This document shows positions 1-7,400 of a stretch of DNA of 64,000 nucleotides, piece by piece. Origin of the DNA: Pseudomonadota bacterium. Lineage in GTDB: Bacteria; Pseudomonadota; Alphaproteobacteria; Micropepsales; Micropepsaceae. Where the stretch lies: contig JACQDN010000049.1 in assembly GCA_016201105.1 (NCBI GenBank), forward strand, positions 1 through 64,000, read 5' to 3'. Both the position numbers and the translations under genes were made by a program. The notes below the pieces were generated by a model that had not been told where the DNA came from, searched no databases, and was given only the letters and a program-made list of their open reading frames with translations. The first letter of the stretch is position 1, and each line of letters starts with the position of its first letter.

Positions 1-660
1 GCCCAGATCGGCGGCACGGCGCTGATGCTGGCGACGATGGAGACGCGCACCTTCGTCGTCACCATCGCTTATCTCAAAACCGAGCCGATTCTGGTGGCGA
101 TTCTGGGATTCGCCTTTCTCGGCGATGCCCTGACGGTGCCGATGGTGGCTGCCATTCTGATCTCAACGTTCGGCGTAGTGCTGATCTCGTTGCGTTCCGG
201 GACCGCGGACAGCGGCGGCTGGAGGCCGGCTCTGCTGGGATTGAGTTCGGGGGGATTGTTTGCGATTTCGGCGATCGGATATCGCGGCGGAATCCTCGCG
301 CTGCACGCACCGAACTTTGTGATGGGCGCGACTTTCGCGCTCACCGTTGGTCTTTTCCTTCAGGCAACGCTACTCTCCGGCTATCTCGCGCTCAGGAACC
401 CCGACACGCTGCGCGCGATTGTGAAACTGTGGCGGCCTTCGATGCTCGCCGGATTCACCGGCGCCGCTTCATCCGAAGGCTGGTTTCTCGCTTTCGCACT
501 CGCCGCCGCGGCCAGCGTGCGCACGCTGGGGCTGATCGACGTGCTGTTCGCACAACTCGCCTCGCATCTCATCTTCAAACAGAAGACGACGGCGCGCGAA
601 GCACTCGGAATCGTGCTCCTCATCGCGGGCGCGATTCTGTTGGTATGGGTTCACCGGTAA
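1..660 (+). CDS. EamA/DMT-family transporter, C-terminal part (cut by window start)
   Basis: The frame is open from the first base, so the start lies outside the window; about 219 C-terminal residues are visible. They form hydrophobic segments separated by short polar loops, and the segment containing LKTEPILVAILGFAFLGD is typical of an EamA repeat of the drug/metabolite transporter superfamily. The family usually has ten membrane helices in about 290 residues, so roughly the first quarter is missing. It probably exports a small metabolite across the inner membrane; the substrate cannot be read from sequence. The gene converges on ilvE, and a palindromic repeat fills the gap. Confidence 0.8.
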   Translation, partial: AQIGGTALMLATMETRTFVVTIAYLKTEPILVAILGFAFLGDALTVPMVAAILISTFGVVLISLRSGTADSGGWRPALLGLSSGGLFAISAIGYRGGILALHAPNFVMGATFALTVGLFLQATLLSGYLALRNPDTLRAIVKLWRPSMLAGFTGAASSEGWFLAFALAAAASVRTLGLIDVLFAQLASHLIFKQKTTAREALGIVLLIAGAILLVWVHR

Positions 661-664
661 TGTC

Positions 665-804
665 TACCCTCCCTTGGGAGGGTCGAAAAATCTGGAGCGG
701 AGCGAAAGATTTTTCGGGGAGGATATGCGACCGAACCGCGCCTAGTCTTTCCACATCCTCCCCGAAATTTGCTTCGCAAATTTCGACCCTCCCGAGGGAG
801 GGTG
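665..804. repeat. Dispersed palindromic element, family 1, copy 1
   Basis: The element is bounded by two short hairpins (ACCCTCCC paired with GGGAGGGT). Inside are a CGAAAAATC/GATTTTTCG hairpin and then an AAATTTGC/GCAAATTT hairpin. The same modules in the opposite order lie at 12988-13132, and a lone ACCCTCCC hairpin lies at 58249. It separates convergent genes here and could end transcription in both directions, but this is inference. Confidence 0.75.
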
Positions 805-808
805 GAAT

Positions 809-1717
809 CTATTCCGCTGCCGCTGCCAGATTCACCTGGCTCACCGGACGGTTCACGTCGTCATGATAGGCGGTCATCAGCGTCCGCGTGATGTCGCCCG
901 GCTTGAAGGCGTAGGGACCGATCGAAGCCACCGGCGTGACTTCCGCCGCCGTGCCGCAGATGAAGCATTCGGAGAAATTCGCCATCTCCTCGGGCTTGAT
1001 GTGACGTTCAATGACCGGAATTTGGCGTGCCCGCGCCAGCGCCATCACCGAGCGGCGCGTGATGCCGTCGAGGAAACAATCGGCGGTCGGGGTGAGAAGC
1101 TTGCCGTCCTGCACGAAGAAAACATTGGCGCCCGTCGCCTCGGCGATATAGCCGCGATAGTCGAACATGATCGCGTCGGCATAGCCTTGCGCTTCCGCGG
1201 CATGTTTGGACAGCGTGCAGATCATGTAGAGGCCGGCCGCTTTGGCGCGCGTCGGCGTCGTGTCGGGTGCGGGACGCTTCCATTCGGAAATCGCCAGCTT
1301 GATGCCCTTCATCTTTTCGGCCGGATCGAAGTACGAGCCCCACTGCCAGGCCGCGATCGCGACGTGGATCTTGTTGGCTTGTCCCGCCACGCTCATCTGT
1401 TCGCTGCCGCGCCACACCACGGGGCGGACATAGGCGTCTTTAAAACCCTGCGCCTCGCAAGCCAGCGTGCTGGCGTCGCAAACTTCCTTCTGGGTGAAGG
1501 GAATCTTCATGTCGAGGATACGGGCGGATTCGAAGAGACGCGCGGTGTGTTCCTCGAGCTTGTAGATGCGCCCCGAATACATGCGTTCGCCTTCAAACAC
1601 GCTGGAGGCGTAGTGCAGCCCATGCGTCAGCACATGCGTCTTGGCTTCGCGCCAGGGCACGAGTTTGCCGTCCAGCCAGAGAGAACCTTCGCGATCGTCG
1701 AACGGAGTGACTGCCAT
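809..1717 (-). CDS. ilvE: Branched-chain amino acid aminotransferase
   Basis: Class IV PLP aminotransferase of 302 residues, the usual length. It makes or breaks down Val, Leu and Ile by transamination with glutamate in the cytoplasm. The PLP lysine is predicted at K159 in TRAKAAG. The phosphate-binding region EATGANVFFV and the late DGITRRSVM segment are both present. The start is the ATG just upstream of a short gap shared with the divergent marR gene. The pairing of ilvE with a MarR/response-regulator/kinase operon is, to my knowledge, common in alphaproteobacteria. It may share the operator region at 1755-1810. Confidence 0.93.
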   Translation of the reverse strand: MAVTPFDDREGSLWLDGKLVPWREAKTHVLTHGLHYASSVFEGERMYSGRIYKLEEHTARLFESARILDMKIPFTQKEVCDASTLACEAQGFKDAYVRPVVWRGSEQMSVAGQANKIHVAIAAWQWGSYFDPAEKMKGIKLAISEWKRPAPDTTPTRAKAAGLYMICTLSKHAAEAQGYADAIMFDYRGYIAEATGANVFFVQDGKLLTPTADCFLDGITRRSVMALARARQIPVIERHIKPEEMANFSECFICGTAAEVTPVASIGPYAFKPGDITRTLMTAYHDDVNRPVSQVNLAAAAE

Positions 1718-1754
1718 GGGAATCCTCTGGGCACCTGTCTTAACGGCCCGTCTC

Positions 1755-1769
1755 TAAACAACTTGTCTA
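1755..1769. promoter_or_regulatory. Imperfect palindrome, candidate MarR-type operator
   Basis: TAAACAA and TTGTCTA flank a single C; the arms match at six of seven positions. It lies midway between the divergent starts of ilvE and the MarR gene, where a repressor could control both. MarR proteins commonly bind AT-rich palindromes of this size. Function is inferred. Confidence 0.4.
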
Positions 1770-1789
1770 ACGGGCTTCGGCCGCTTAAA

Positions 1790-1810
1790 TACGTCAGTAT
1801 GTCTGACGTA
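1790..1810. promoter_or_regulatory. Perfect 8-bp inverted repeat spanning the marR start codon
   Basis: TACGTCAG and CTGACGTA are exact inverted repeats around the 5-base spacer TATGT, and the MarR start codon (ATG at 1799-1801) lies in the spacer. As DNA it could be an autoregulatory operator; as RNA the hairpin would present or hide the start codon. The perfection of the arms is seen directly; the role is inferred. Confidence 0.5.
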
Positions 1811-2299
1811 AAAACCGGTGAAAGCCGCCTTGCCTCCCCTTTATACCTTCGGGATGAGGAGTTGAAGCAGGGCGTCGATCTTCTCTTCCATGCGTTTTTG
1901 GACGTCTTCGGACAAGACGAGGCGGCTTTGCGCGCCGCCAAGCTCGGCCGCGCCCACCGGCGCGCGTTGTACTTCATCGCGCGCAATCCCGGCGTGACGG
2001 TAGCCGGACTTCTCGCCATTCTGAAAATTACCAAACAGAGCCTCAATCGCGTGCTGAATGATCTTCTTGACGGCGGATTTGTGGAACGTCGTGCCGCGCC
2101 CAATGACCGGCGCATGCGCCAGCTCCGTCTCTCGCCTAAAGGCGCTCAACTCGAAACGGCGCTGTGGGATGCGCAGCGGCCAAAGCTGGTACGCGCATTT
2201 CGCGAAGCAGGCCCCGACGCCGTTGCGGGCTTTCGTCGCGTGCTGAGCGGCCTCGCACCGGCCGAAAAGCGCAACCGCGCAATCGGGAGCATCCCATGA
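1799..2299 (+). CDS. MarR-family transcriptional regulator (PetP-like)
   Basis: Winged helix-turn-helix protein of 166 residues. The recognition-helix region LKITKQSLNRVLNDLLD and the wing with APNDRRMRQLRLSPKG are clear MarR features. The start is the first ATG after the operator-like palindrome; a longer upstream frame is only an open shadow. Its stop overlaps the start of the response regulator gene by ATGA, so the two are probably translationally coupled. Rhodobacter PetP and PetR form a similar MarR/OmpR-type pair. The ligand is unknown. Confidence 0.88.
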   Translation: MSDVKTGESRLASPLYLRDEELKQGVDLLFHAFLDVFGQDEAALRAAKLGRAHRRALYFIARNPGVTVAGLLAILKITKQSLNRVLNDLLDGGFVERRAAPNDRRMRQLRLSPKGAQLETALWDAQRPKLVRAFREAGPDAVAGFRRVLSGLAPAEKRNRAIGSIP

Positions 2300-2997
2300 G
2301 CAGCGCCGCCGATACCGCGCATCTTCTGGTGGTGGATGACGATGCGCGCCTGCGCGAACTGCTGCACCGCTACCTCACCACCAATGGCGGCTATCGCGTG
2401 AGCGCCGCGGCCGATGCCGCCGAAGCGCGCGCCTTGATGAAAAGCATCGCCTTCGATCTTCTCATCGTGGATGTGATGATGCCGGGCGAATCCGGCATAG
2501 ACCTCACCCGCGGCGTGCGCGCCCATTCGCAAGTACCGATCCTGATGCTGACGGCGCGCGGCGAAGCGGAACATCGCATCGAAGGCCTGGAGAGCGGAGC
2601 CGACGACTATCTGCCCAAACCCTTCGAACCGCGCGAGCTGGTGCTTCGCTGCAATGCGCTGCTGCGGCGCGCAACACCGACACAGCGCTCGGCCCACCGC
2701 GAAGTGAAGATGGGCGAAGCGGTGTTCGATCCCGAGCGCGGCGAATTGCGCCGCAAGGGCAAACCGGTGCGTCTCACCAGCTCGGAAGCCGCGCTTCTGA
2801 AATTGTTCGCCGCCAATGCGGGGCGATCTTTCTCGCGCACCGATCTCTGCACGCGCCTTGGCGTCACGCTGGAACGCTCCATCGACGTGCAGGTGACGCG
2901 TCTGCGCCGCAAGATCGAGGAAGATCCAAAGCTGCCGCTCTATCTGCAAACCGTGCGCGGCGTGGGCTACGTGCTCGTGCCCGATCGCGTGACCTGA
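2296..2997 (+). CDS. OmpR-family response regulator (PetR-like)
   Basis: Protein of 233 residues with an N-terminal receiver and a C-terminal winged-helix DNA-binding domain. The acidic pocket VVDDD (about residues 12-16), phosphoacceptor D59 in LLIVDVMMPG and conserved K108 in YLPKPF are present. The output domain ends in the family-typical TVRGVGYVL. It overlaps the MarR gene by ATGA and is followed four bases later by its likely partner kinase. Confidence 0.93.
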   Translation: MSSAADTAHLLVVDDDARLRELLHRYLTTNGGYRVSAAADAAEARALMKSIAFDLLIVDVMMPGESGIDLTRGVRAHSQVPILMLTARGEAEHRIEGLESGADDYLPKPFEPRELVLRCNALLRRATPTQRSAHREVKMGEAVFDPERGELRRKGKPVRLTSSEAALLKLFAANAGRSFSRTDLCTRLGVTLERSIDVQVTRLRRKIEEDPKLPLYLQTVRGVGYVLVPDRVT

Positions 2998-3001
2998 CGC
3001 G

Positions 3002-4339
3002 ATGCCCCTGCGCCCATTTCGAGCCCTCAAACGGGCCATGCCTCGCGGCCTGTTCGGCCGCTCGCTGATCATCATCGTGACGCCGGTCGTGATCCTGCAA
3101 GGCGTCGTCACCTACATATTCTTCGAGCGGCATTACGACGTCATGATCTCGCGCATGGCGCGCGGCGTGGCGGCGGACGTGGCCTTTCTCGTCAGCATCG
3201 AAGAAACCCATCCCGAAGGCGCCGCCCGCGATGCGCTGTTGAAATCGGCTTCGCGCAATCTCGGCTATCAGATCGAAGTGCAGAAGGGCGAGCGGCTGGG
3301 CCGCCCCTTCCGTCAATATGCGCCCAATCTCAAGAGTGCGATGAATCTGGTATTTAGCGGCCAGTTGGGCGAGGCGCGTCACTTCACGTCGCGCGACATC
3401 GGCAACTATGTCGATCTCAAGATCGAAGTGAAGGACGGCATCCTGCGGCTTCTCATTCCCCAGAAGCGCCTGGTGGCCTCCAACGTCGATGTCTTCATTC
3501 TCTGGATGGTTGGCTCCTCGCTGCTGCTGCTCGCCATCGCCATCCTCTTCCTGCGCAATCAGGTCCGGCCGATCGAGCGCCTCGCGCGGGCCGCCGAAGC
3601 CTTCGGCAAAGGGCGCGCCGTCGCCAACTTCAAGCCTTACGGCGCCAGCGAAGTGCGCAGCGCCGCGCAGGCCTTTCTCACCATGCGCGAACGCATCGAG
3701 CGGCATGTTTCGCAGCGCACCGAAATGCTGGCCGGAGTAAGCCACGATCTCAAGACGCCACTGACGCGATTGAAACTGCAGCTTGCCTTGATGGGCGACA
3801 ACGCCGACACGAAGGCGATCAAGCAGGACATCCACGAGATGGAGCGGATGCTCGACGAATATCTCGATTTTGCCCGGGGCGAAGGCGGTGAGGAATCGCA
3901 AGTCACCGATGTCGGGGCGCTCATGGGAGAAGCCGCGGCGGCTGCGGGACGCGCGCGCGGCGCCGGTCCCGATCGTTTGAAACTGCGGATTGAGCCCGAT
4001 ATTCAGCTGTCCGTGAAGAAACACGCGCTCAAACGCTGCGCCAGCAATCTCATCGACAACGCGCTGAAACACGGCGCGCATGTCGAAGTGACCGTGAAGC
4101 GTGCCGATCGTTTTGTCGACATTCTGATCGATGATGACGGACCGGGCATTTCCGAAGCGCGGCGCGAGGAAGCGTTCCGGCCGTTTCATCGCCTCGATGA
4201 GGGCCGCAATCTGCAAAAGGGCGGCGTCGGACTGGGCCTGGCCATTGCGCGCGATATCGCGCGCGCTCATGGCGGCGATCTGGTGCTCGGCACCGCCAAG
4301 CTGGGCGGCTTGAGGGCGGCGATCAGCCTTCCGGTTTAG
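3002..4339 (+). CDS. EnvZ-like sensor histidine kinase
   Basis: Inner-membrane kinase of 445 residues. Membrane helices lie near 21-41 and 163-184, bracketing a periplasmic sensor of about 120 residues, followed by a HAMP linker. The dimerisation/phosphoacceptor box is LAGVSHDLKTPLTR, with H248. The ATPase domain has an N box at NLIDNALKHG, a G1 box at DDDGPGI and a G2 box at GVGLGLAIA. It should phosphorylate the response regulator four bases upstream. The signal is not evident. It converges on proC across a palindromic repeat. Confidence 0.93.
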   Translation: MPLRPFRALKRAMPRGLFGRSLIIIVTPVVILQGVVTYIFFERHYDVMISRMARGVAADVAFLVSIEETHPEGAARDALLKSASRNLGYQIEVQKGERLGRPFRQYAPNLKSAMNLVFSGQLGEARHFTSRDIGNYVDLKIEVKDGILRLLIPQKRLVASNVDVFILWMVGSSLLLLAIAILFLRNQVRPIERLARAAEAFGKGRAVANFKPYGASEVRSAAQAFLTMRERIERHVSQRTEMLAGVSHDLKTPLTRLKLQLALMGDNADTKAIKQDIHEMERMLDEYLDFARGEGGEESQVTDVGALMGEAAAAAGRARGAGPDRLKLRIEPDIQLSVKKHALKRCASNLIDNALKHGAHVEVTVKRADRFVDILIDDDGPGISEARREEAFRPFHRLDEGRNLQKGGVGLGLAIARDIARAHGGDLVLGTAKLGGLRAAISLPV

Positions 4340-4340
4340 T

Positions 4341-4577
4341 GCTGGAAAAGAAGGATTCGCGCGGAGACACAGAGCCGCAGAAGCCACCGAGTTCTTTTTC
4401 TACTCCAACCAATCTGTCATGGCCGGGCTTGTCCCGGCCACCCAGGATCACCGTCGCTGATCGCGATCCTGGGTGGCCGGCATAAAGCCGGCCATGACGT
4501 TTTTGAGGGAGGTGAGAAGTAATCAAGATTCTGCGCCTCCGCGTCTCCGCGCGAATCCTTTTCTTTTTTTGCTGCAC
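4341..4577. repeat. Composite palindromic element, family 2, copy A (nested)
   Basis: An outer inverted repeat (GAAAAGAAGGATTCGCGCGG near 4346 and its complement near 4548) encloses a second palindrome at 4416-4498. The inner palindrome begins GTCATGGCCGGG, ends CCGGCCATGAC and contains ACCCAGGAT/ATCCTGGGT arms. The element fills almost exactly the gap between the convergent kinase and proC stop codons. Copy B is at 23870-24057; copy C, without this inner palindrome, is at 45498-45715. Confidence 0.8.
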
Positions 4578-4579
4578 AA

Positions 4580-5410
4580 CTACCCGCTCAACTCTTTCGC
4601 GCGCTCGTAGGCGGCTTTGACGGCGCGCGCCATCAACTCGGAAAAACCGTCTTGCGCCGTCAAGATTCGCAGCGCCGCTTCGGTGGTACCGCCCGGGCTC
4701 GTGACGTCTTTGCGAAGCTCGCTCGCCGCGCGAGGATCCGCGTCGAGCAAGGCTCCCGCGCCCGAGATGGTGGCGCGCGCGAGCTTGGCCGCGTCCTTGG
4801 GCGGCATACCTTCGGCTTCTGCCGCAGCGGCAAGAGCTTCCACCAGAAGAAACACATAAGCGGGCCCCGAACCGGACACCGCCGTGGTCACGTCGATCAA
4901 CGATTCGTTCTTGACCCAAATCGTTTCGCCCAGCGCGGAGAGCAGCGATTGGGCGAGCGCGCGGTCTTTCGCCGTAACCCCATTGGCGGCGTAGAGCGCG
5001 CTGATGCCTTTGCCGATGGCGCCCGGCGTGTTCGGCATGGCGCGGACGACGCGCACCTTCTCGCCCCAGGCCTGGCGCATGGCGGAGACGCTGGTCCCGG
5101 CTGCGATGGAGATCATCAAGGCGCCCGATTTCGCGATGGCGCCCAACTGCGCAGCTTCGGTTCGCAGGACCTGGGGTTTCAGGGCCACGACGCAGGCCGA
5201 AATCTTCGTTTTCGGCAAACCCTGCAAAGCGGCAACGAGGCGCACGCGTTTTTGCCGGCAAAGCTTGCGCAAAGCGGCGGAGGGCTTTGGTTCAACGACG
5301 GCGACGGAAGAAAATCCCCGCGACAGCCAGCCTTTGAGCAACGCGCCGCCCATGCGGCCCGCGCCGATGAGCAGAATCAATCTCGATTTAGGCTTGTCCG
5401 GCACACTCAA
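4580..5410 (-). CDS. proC: Pyrroline-5-carboxylate reductase
   Basis: Last step of proline synthesis: NAD(P)H-dependent reduction of pyrroline-5-carboxylate. The 276-residue protein has the Rossmann loop IGAGRMGGALL at residues 15-25, AMPNTPG in the middle and the C-terminal family signature SPGGTTEAAL. The start is a TTG that overlaps the end of the upstream ybjN-like gene by 23 bases; a GTG two codons later is an alternative. Overlap suggests the two genes are co-transcribed. Confidence 0.92.
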   Translation of the reverse strand: MSVPDKPKSRLILLIGAGRMGGALLKGWLSRGFSSVAVVEPKPSAALRKLCRQKRVRLVAALQGLPKTKISACVVALKPQVLRTEAAQLGAIAKSGALMISIAAGTSVSAMRQAWGEKVRVVRAMPNTPGAIGKGISALYAANGVTAKDRALAQSLLSALGETIWVKNESLIDVTTAVSGSGPAYVFLLVEALAAAAEAEGMPPKDAAKLARATISGAGALLDADPRAASELRKDVTSPGGTTEAALRILTAQDGFSELMARAVKAAYERAKELSG

Positions 5411-5891
5411 GCACGGCGGCGGCCACCGCTTCCTCGGCCGACTTGCCGCCCCACAGCACGAATTGGAAGGCCGGATAGTAATATTCGCAAGCCTCCACCG
5501 CGAGATTGAGGAGCGCTTCGCATTGCGAAGCGCTGACGTGCGCTTCGGGGAAGATCATCGCATGGCGATAGATGACTTGGCCGTCTTCCGGCCACAGATC
5601 GAAATGTCCGATCCACAGTTTCGCGTTCACATGCATGAGCAGCGAAGCGACATCGGAGCGGCGCTTCACTTCGCTCACCCGCATGTCGAAAGCGGATGAC
5701 AGATGCAGCGACTGAAGGTCGTCGCGCCAGGTGAAGCAGAAATGATGATCGCACCACTTGCCGGCCACCGACAGATTCAGCTCATCGCGGCCGCTGCGCT
5801 CGAAGGGCCAGCCATTGTCCTCCACGGTCCGCTCCAGCATGTCGAGCGGATGGGAGACGGAGACCGGTTCGTTCTGGTGGGCAAGAGACAT
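5388..5891 (-). CDS. YbjN-domain protein
   Basis: Soluble 167-residue protein of the YbjN family, which has a type III secretion chaperone-like fold. The alphaproteobacterial members are typically encoded next to proC, as here. Aromatic-rich stretches such as CDHHFCFTWRDD and EACEYYYPAFQFVLWGG are characteristic. E. coli YbjN affects stress and motility phenotypes, but the molecular role is unknown. It is the first gene of a two-gene transcript with proC. Confidence 0.8.
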   Translation of the reverse strand: MSLAHQNEPVSVSHPLDMLERTVEDNGWPFERSGRDELNLSVAGKWCDHHFCFTWRDDLQSLHLSSAFDMRVSEVKRRSDVASLLMHVNAKLWIGHFDLWPEDGQVIYRHAMIFPEAHVSASQCEALLNLAVEACEYYYPAFQFVLWGGKSAEEAVAAAVLECAGQA

Positions 5892-6020
5892 TCACAACCC
5901 CTGGGCGCAGAAACGCGAAAACGAAGCACCTGCGGTCAACCTGACACAAGATTTTGTGGTCAGACAAGAGTCCCCCGCCCCTTCTCTCTGAGCAGTTCGG
6001 GCAACCCACAGGTTTTGGAG

Positions 6021-6326
6021 TCAGGGAGTCGAAGTGCGCGATTTTGACTCATCGGGAGTCGGATTCGCCTGCGGCAGACTCTTTGGAAGCTTCGCTTCAA
6101 GAGCCGCGATGCGCGCTTCGAGCCGTTCGTTTTCGCCGCGCGCCTTGGCGGCCATCGCCTTCACGGCGTCGAATTCCTCGCGCGGCACGAAATCCATATC
6201 GGCCACCAGCTTTTCCAGGCGATGACGGACGAAGGTGTCCATTTCGTTGCGCACGCTTTGCGCCGCGCCGGCCGCGTCGGTAAAGACCTTGGCCAGTCCG
6301 TCGAGGATTCGGTTGTCGGTCTGCAT
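6021..6326 (-). CDS. ubiK: UbiK-family ubiquinone biosynthesis accessory factor
   Basis: Small 101-residue protein of the BMFP/YqiC (UbiK) family. The family forms trimers with a C-terminal coiled coil and assists the Ubi complex in ubiquinone synthesis. The N-terminal helix (residues 1-40, RHRLEKLVADMDFVPREEFD near its end) and the coiled coil with ERLEARIAALEAKL fit. The C-terminal tail is rich in Pro, Ser and Thr. Its last codons coincide with a dense run of GANTC sites. Confidence 0.82.
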   Translation of the reverse strand: MQTDNRILDGLAKVFTDAAGAAQSVRNEMDTFVRHRLEKLVADMDFVPREEFDAVKAMAAKARGENERLEARIAALEAKLPKSLPQANPTPDESKSRTSTP

Positions 6327-6345
6327 GGGGGAAGTTTAGACGGGA

Positions 6346-6453
6346 CGAATGGCGAGTGGCGAGTGGCGAATGGTAACAGTGGATTGGGCGCATTCAGGCA
6401 CGGTTTTTGCCTTTTTTCCCCCTATTCGCTATTCGCTACTCGCCACTCGCCTT
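6346..6453. repeat. Inverted direct-repeat element (GGCGAGTGGCGAATGG type)
   Basis: Short tandem units GAATGGCGAGTGGCGAGTGG near 6348 are repeated as the complement ATTCGCTACTCGCCACTCGC near 6432, separated by about 60 bases. The element fills the divergent gap between ubiK and lgt and so contains or abuts both promoters. A structurally similar but different element is at 24948-25010. Confidence 0.65.
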
Positions 6454-6463
6454 CGGGTAACCG

Positions 6464-7390
6464 ATGCACGAAGCCGCCCTCACTTTTCCCAATATCGATC
6501 CGGTCCTGATCAAAATCTGGGGACCAATCGCGATCCGCTGGTATTCGCTTTCCTACGTCGCGCTGCTCCTGATCGGCTGGTGGGCCATCGTGAGGATGCT
6601 TCACGAAAAAGCGCTGTGGACGAATCCCCCCTTCAAAGGAAAGCCGCCCGCCACTGCCGACGACATCGGCGACTTCGTGGTGTGGATTACGTTCGGCGTC
6701 ATCCTCGGCGGCCGCCTGGGCTGGGTGATCTTCTACGGCACGATTCTCTGCAGCGTCTCGCCCCAGGGCGCGATGTGCGGCGGTTTGCCGGGAGAATTCC
6801 TCACCAATCCCATTCGCATCATCTCGGCCTGGGACGGCGGCATGTCGTTTCACGGCGGCTTGATCGGCGTCATCATTGCGACGCTGTGGTTTACCCACAG
6901 GCGCAAGCTCTCCACGCTACAGATCGGCGATCTGCTCTGCGTCGTCGCCCCCATCGGCATGTTCCTCGTGCGCATGGCCAATTTCATCAATGGAGAATTG
7001 TGGGGACGCCCCACGAACGAGCCGTGGGGCATGGTCTTCTGCAATGAAACGGTGAAACGTCTACACAACGGCAATTGCCCGGCCGGAGACATCGCGCGCC
7101 ATCCCAGCCAACTCTATGAAGCTGCCCTCGAAGGCATCCTTCTCTTCATCATCATGCAGATCGGCCTGCGCGTGTTCCGCTGGCACGAAAGACCGGGGGT
7201 GCTCGCCGGCGTGATGTTCCTCTGCTACGGCCTCTTCCGTGTCTTCGTGGAGTTCTTCCGCGAGCCCGATGCGCCGTTCCTCGGGCCCATCACCATGGGC
7301 CAGATGCTCTCTTCGCTGATGTGGGCCGCGGGCGCGTTCCTTATTTGGTACGCGCTGTGGCGCAAGCCGGCGCTCCCGGCAAAGCCGTGA
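6464..7390 (+). CDS. lgt: Phosphatidylglycerol-prolipoprotein diacylglyceryl transferase
   Basis: Polytopic inner-membrane enzyme of 308 residues that attaches diacylglycerol to the lipobox cysteine of prolipoproteins. The Lgt signature is visible as RMANFINGELWGRPT, with the essential Asn, Glu and Arg. At least six hydrophobic helices are present, and the conserved HPSQLYEA follows. It heads a tight run lgt-midA-pgeF, with gaps of 10 and 4 bases. Its substrates here would include the DUF4349 lipoprotein at 15215. Confidence 0.95.
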   Translation: MHEAALTFPNIDPVLIKIWGPIAIRWYSLSYVALLLIGWWAIVRMLHEKALWTNPPFKGKPPATADDIGDFVVWITFGVILGGRLGWVIFYGTILCSVSPQGAMCGGLPGEFLTNPIRIISAWDGGMSFHGGLIGVIIATLWFTHRRKLSTLQIGDLLCVVAPIGMFLVRMANFINGELWGRPTNEPWGMVFCNETVKRLHNGNCPAGDIARHPSQLYEAALEGILLFIIMQIGLRVFRWHERPGVLAGVMFLCYGLFRVFVEFFREPDAPFLGPITMGQMLSSLMWAAGAFLIWYALWRKPALPAKP

Positions 7391-7400
7391 GCGGCGAGCC

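Noticed and set aside
863-1798. 5' extension of the MarR frame
   Set aside because: It is antisense of ilvE; the MarR protein starts at 1799 by family length and motif position.
2864-4387. 507-codon open frame opposite the histidine kinase gene
   Set aside because: Antisense to a kinase with all motifs; composition is typical of a shadow frame.
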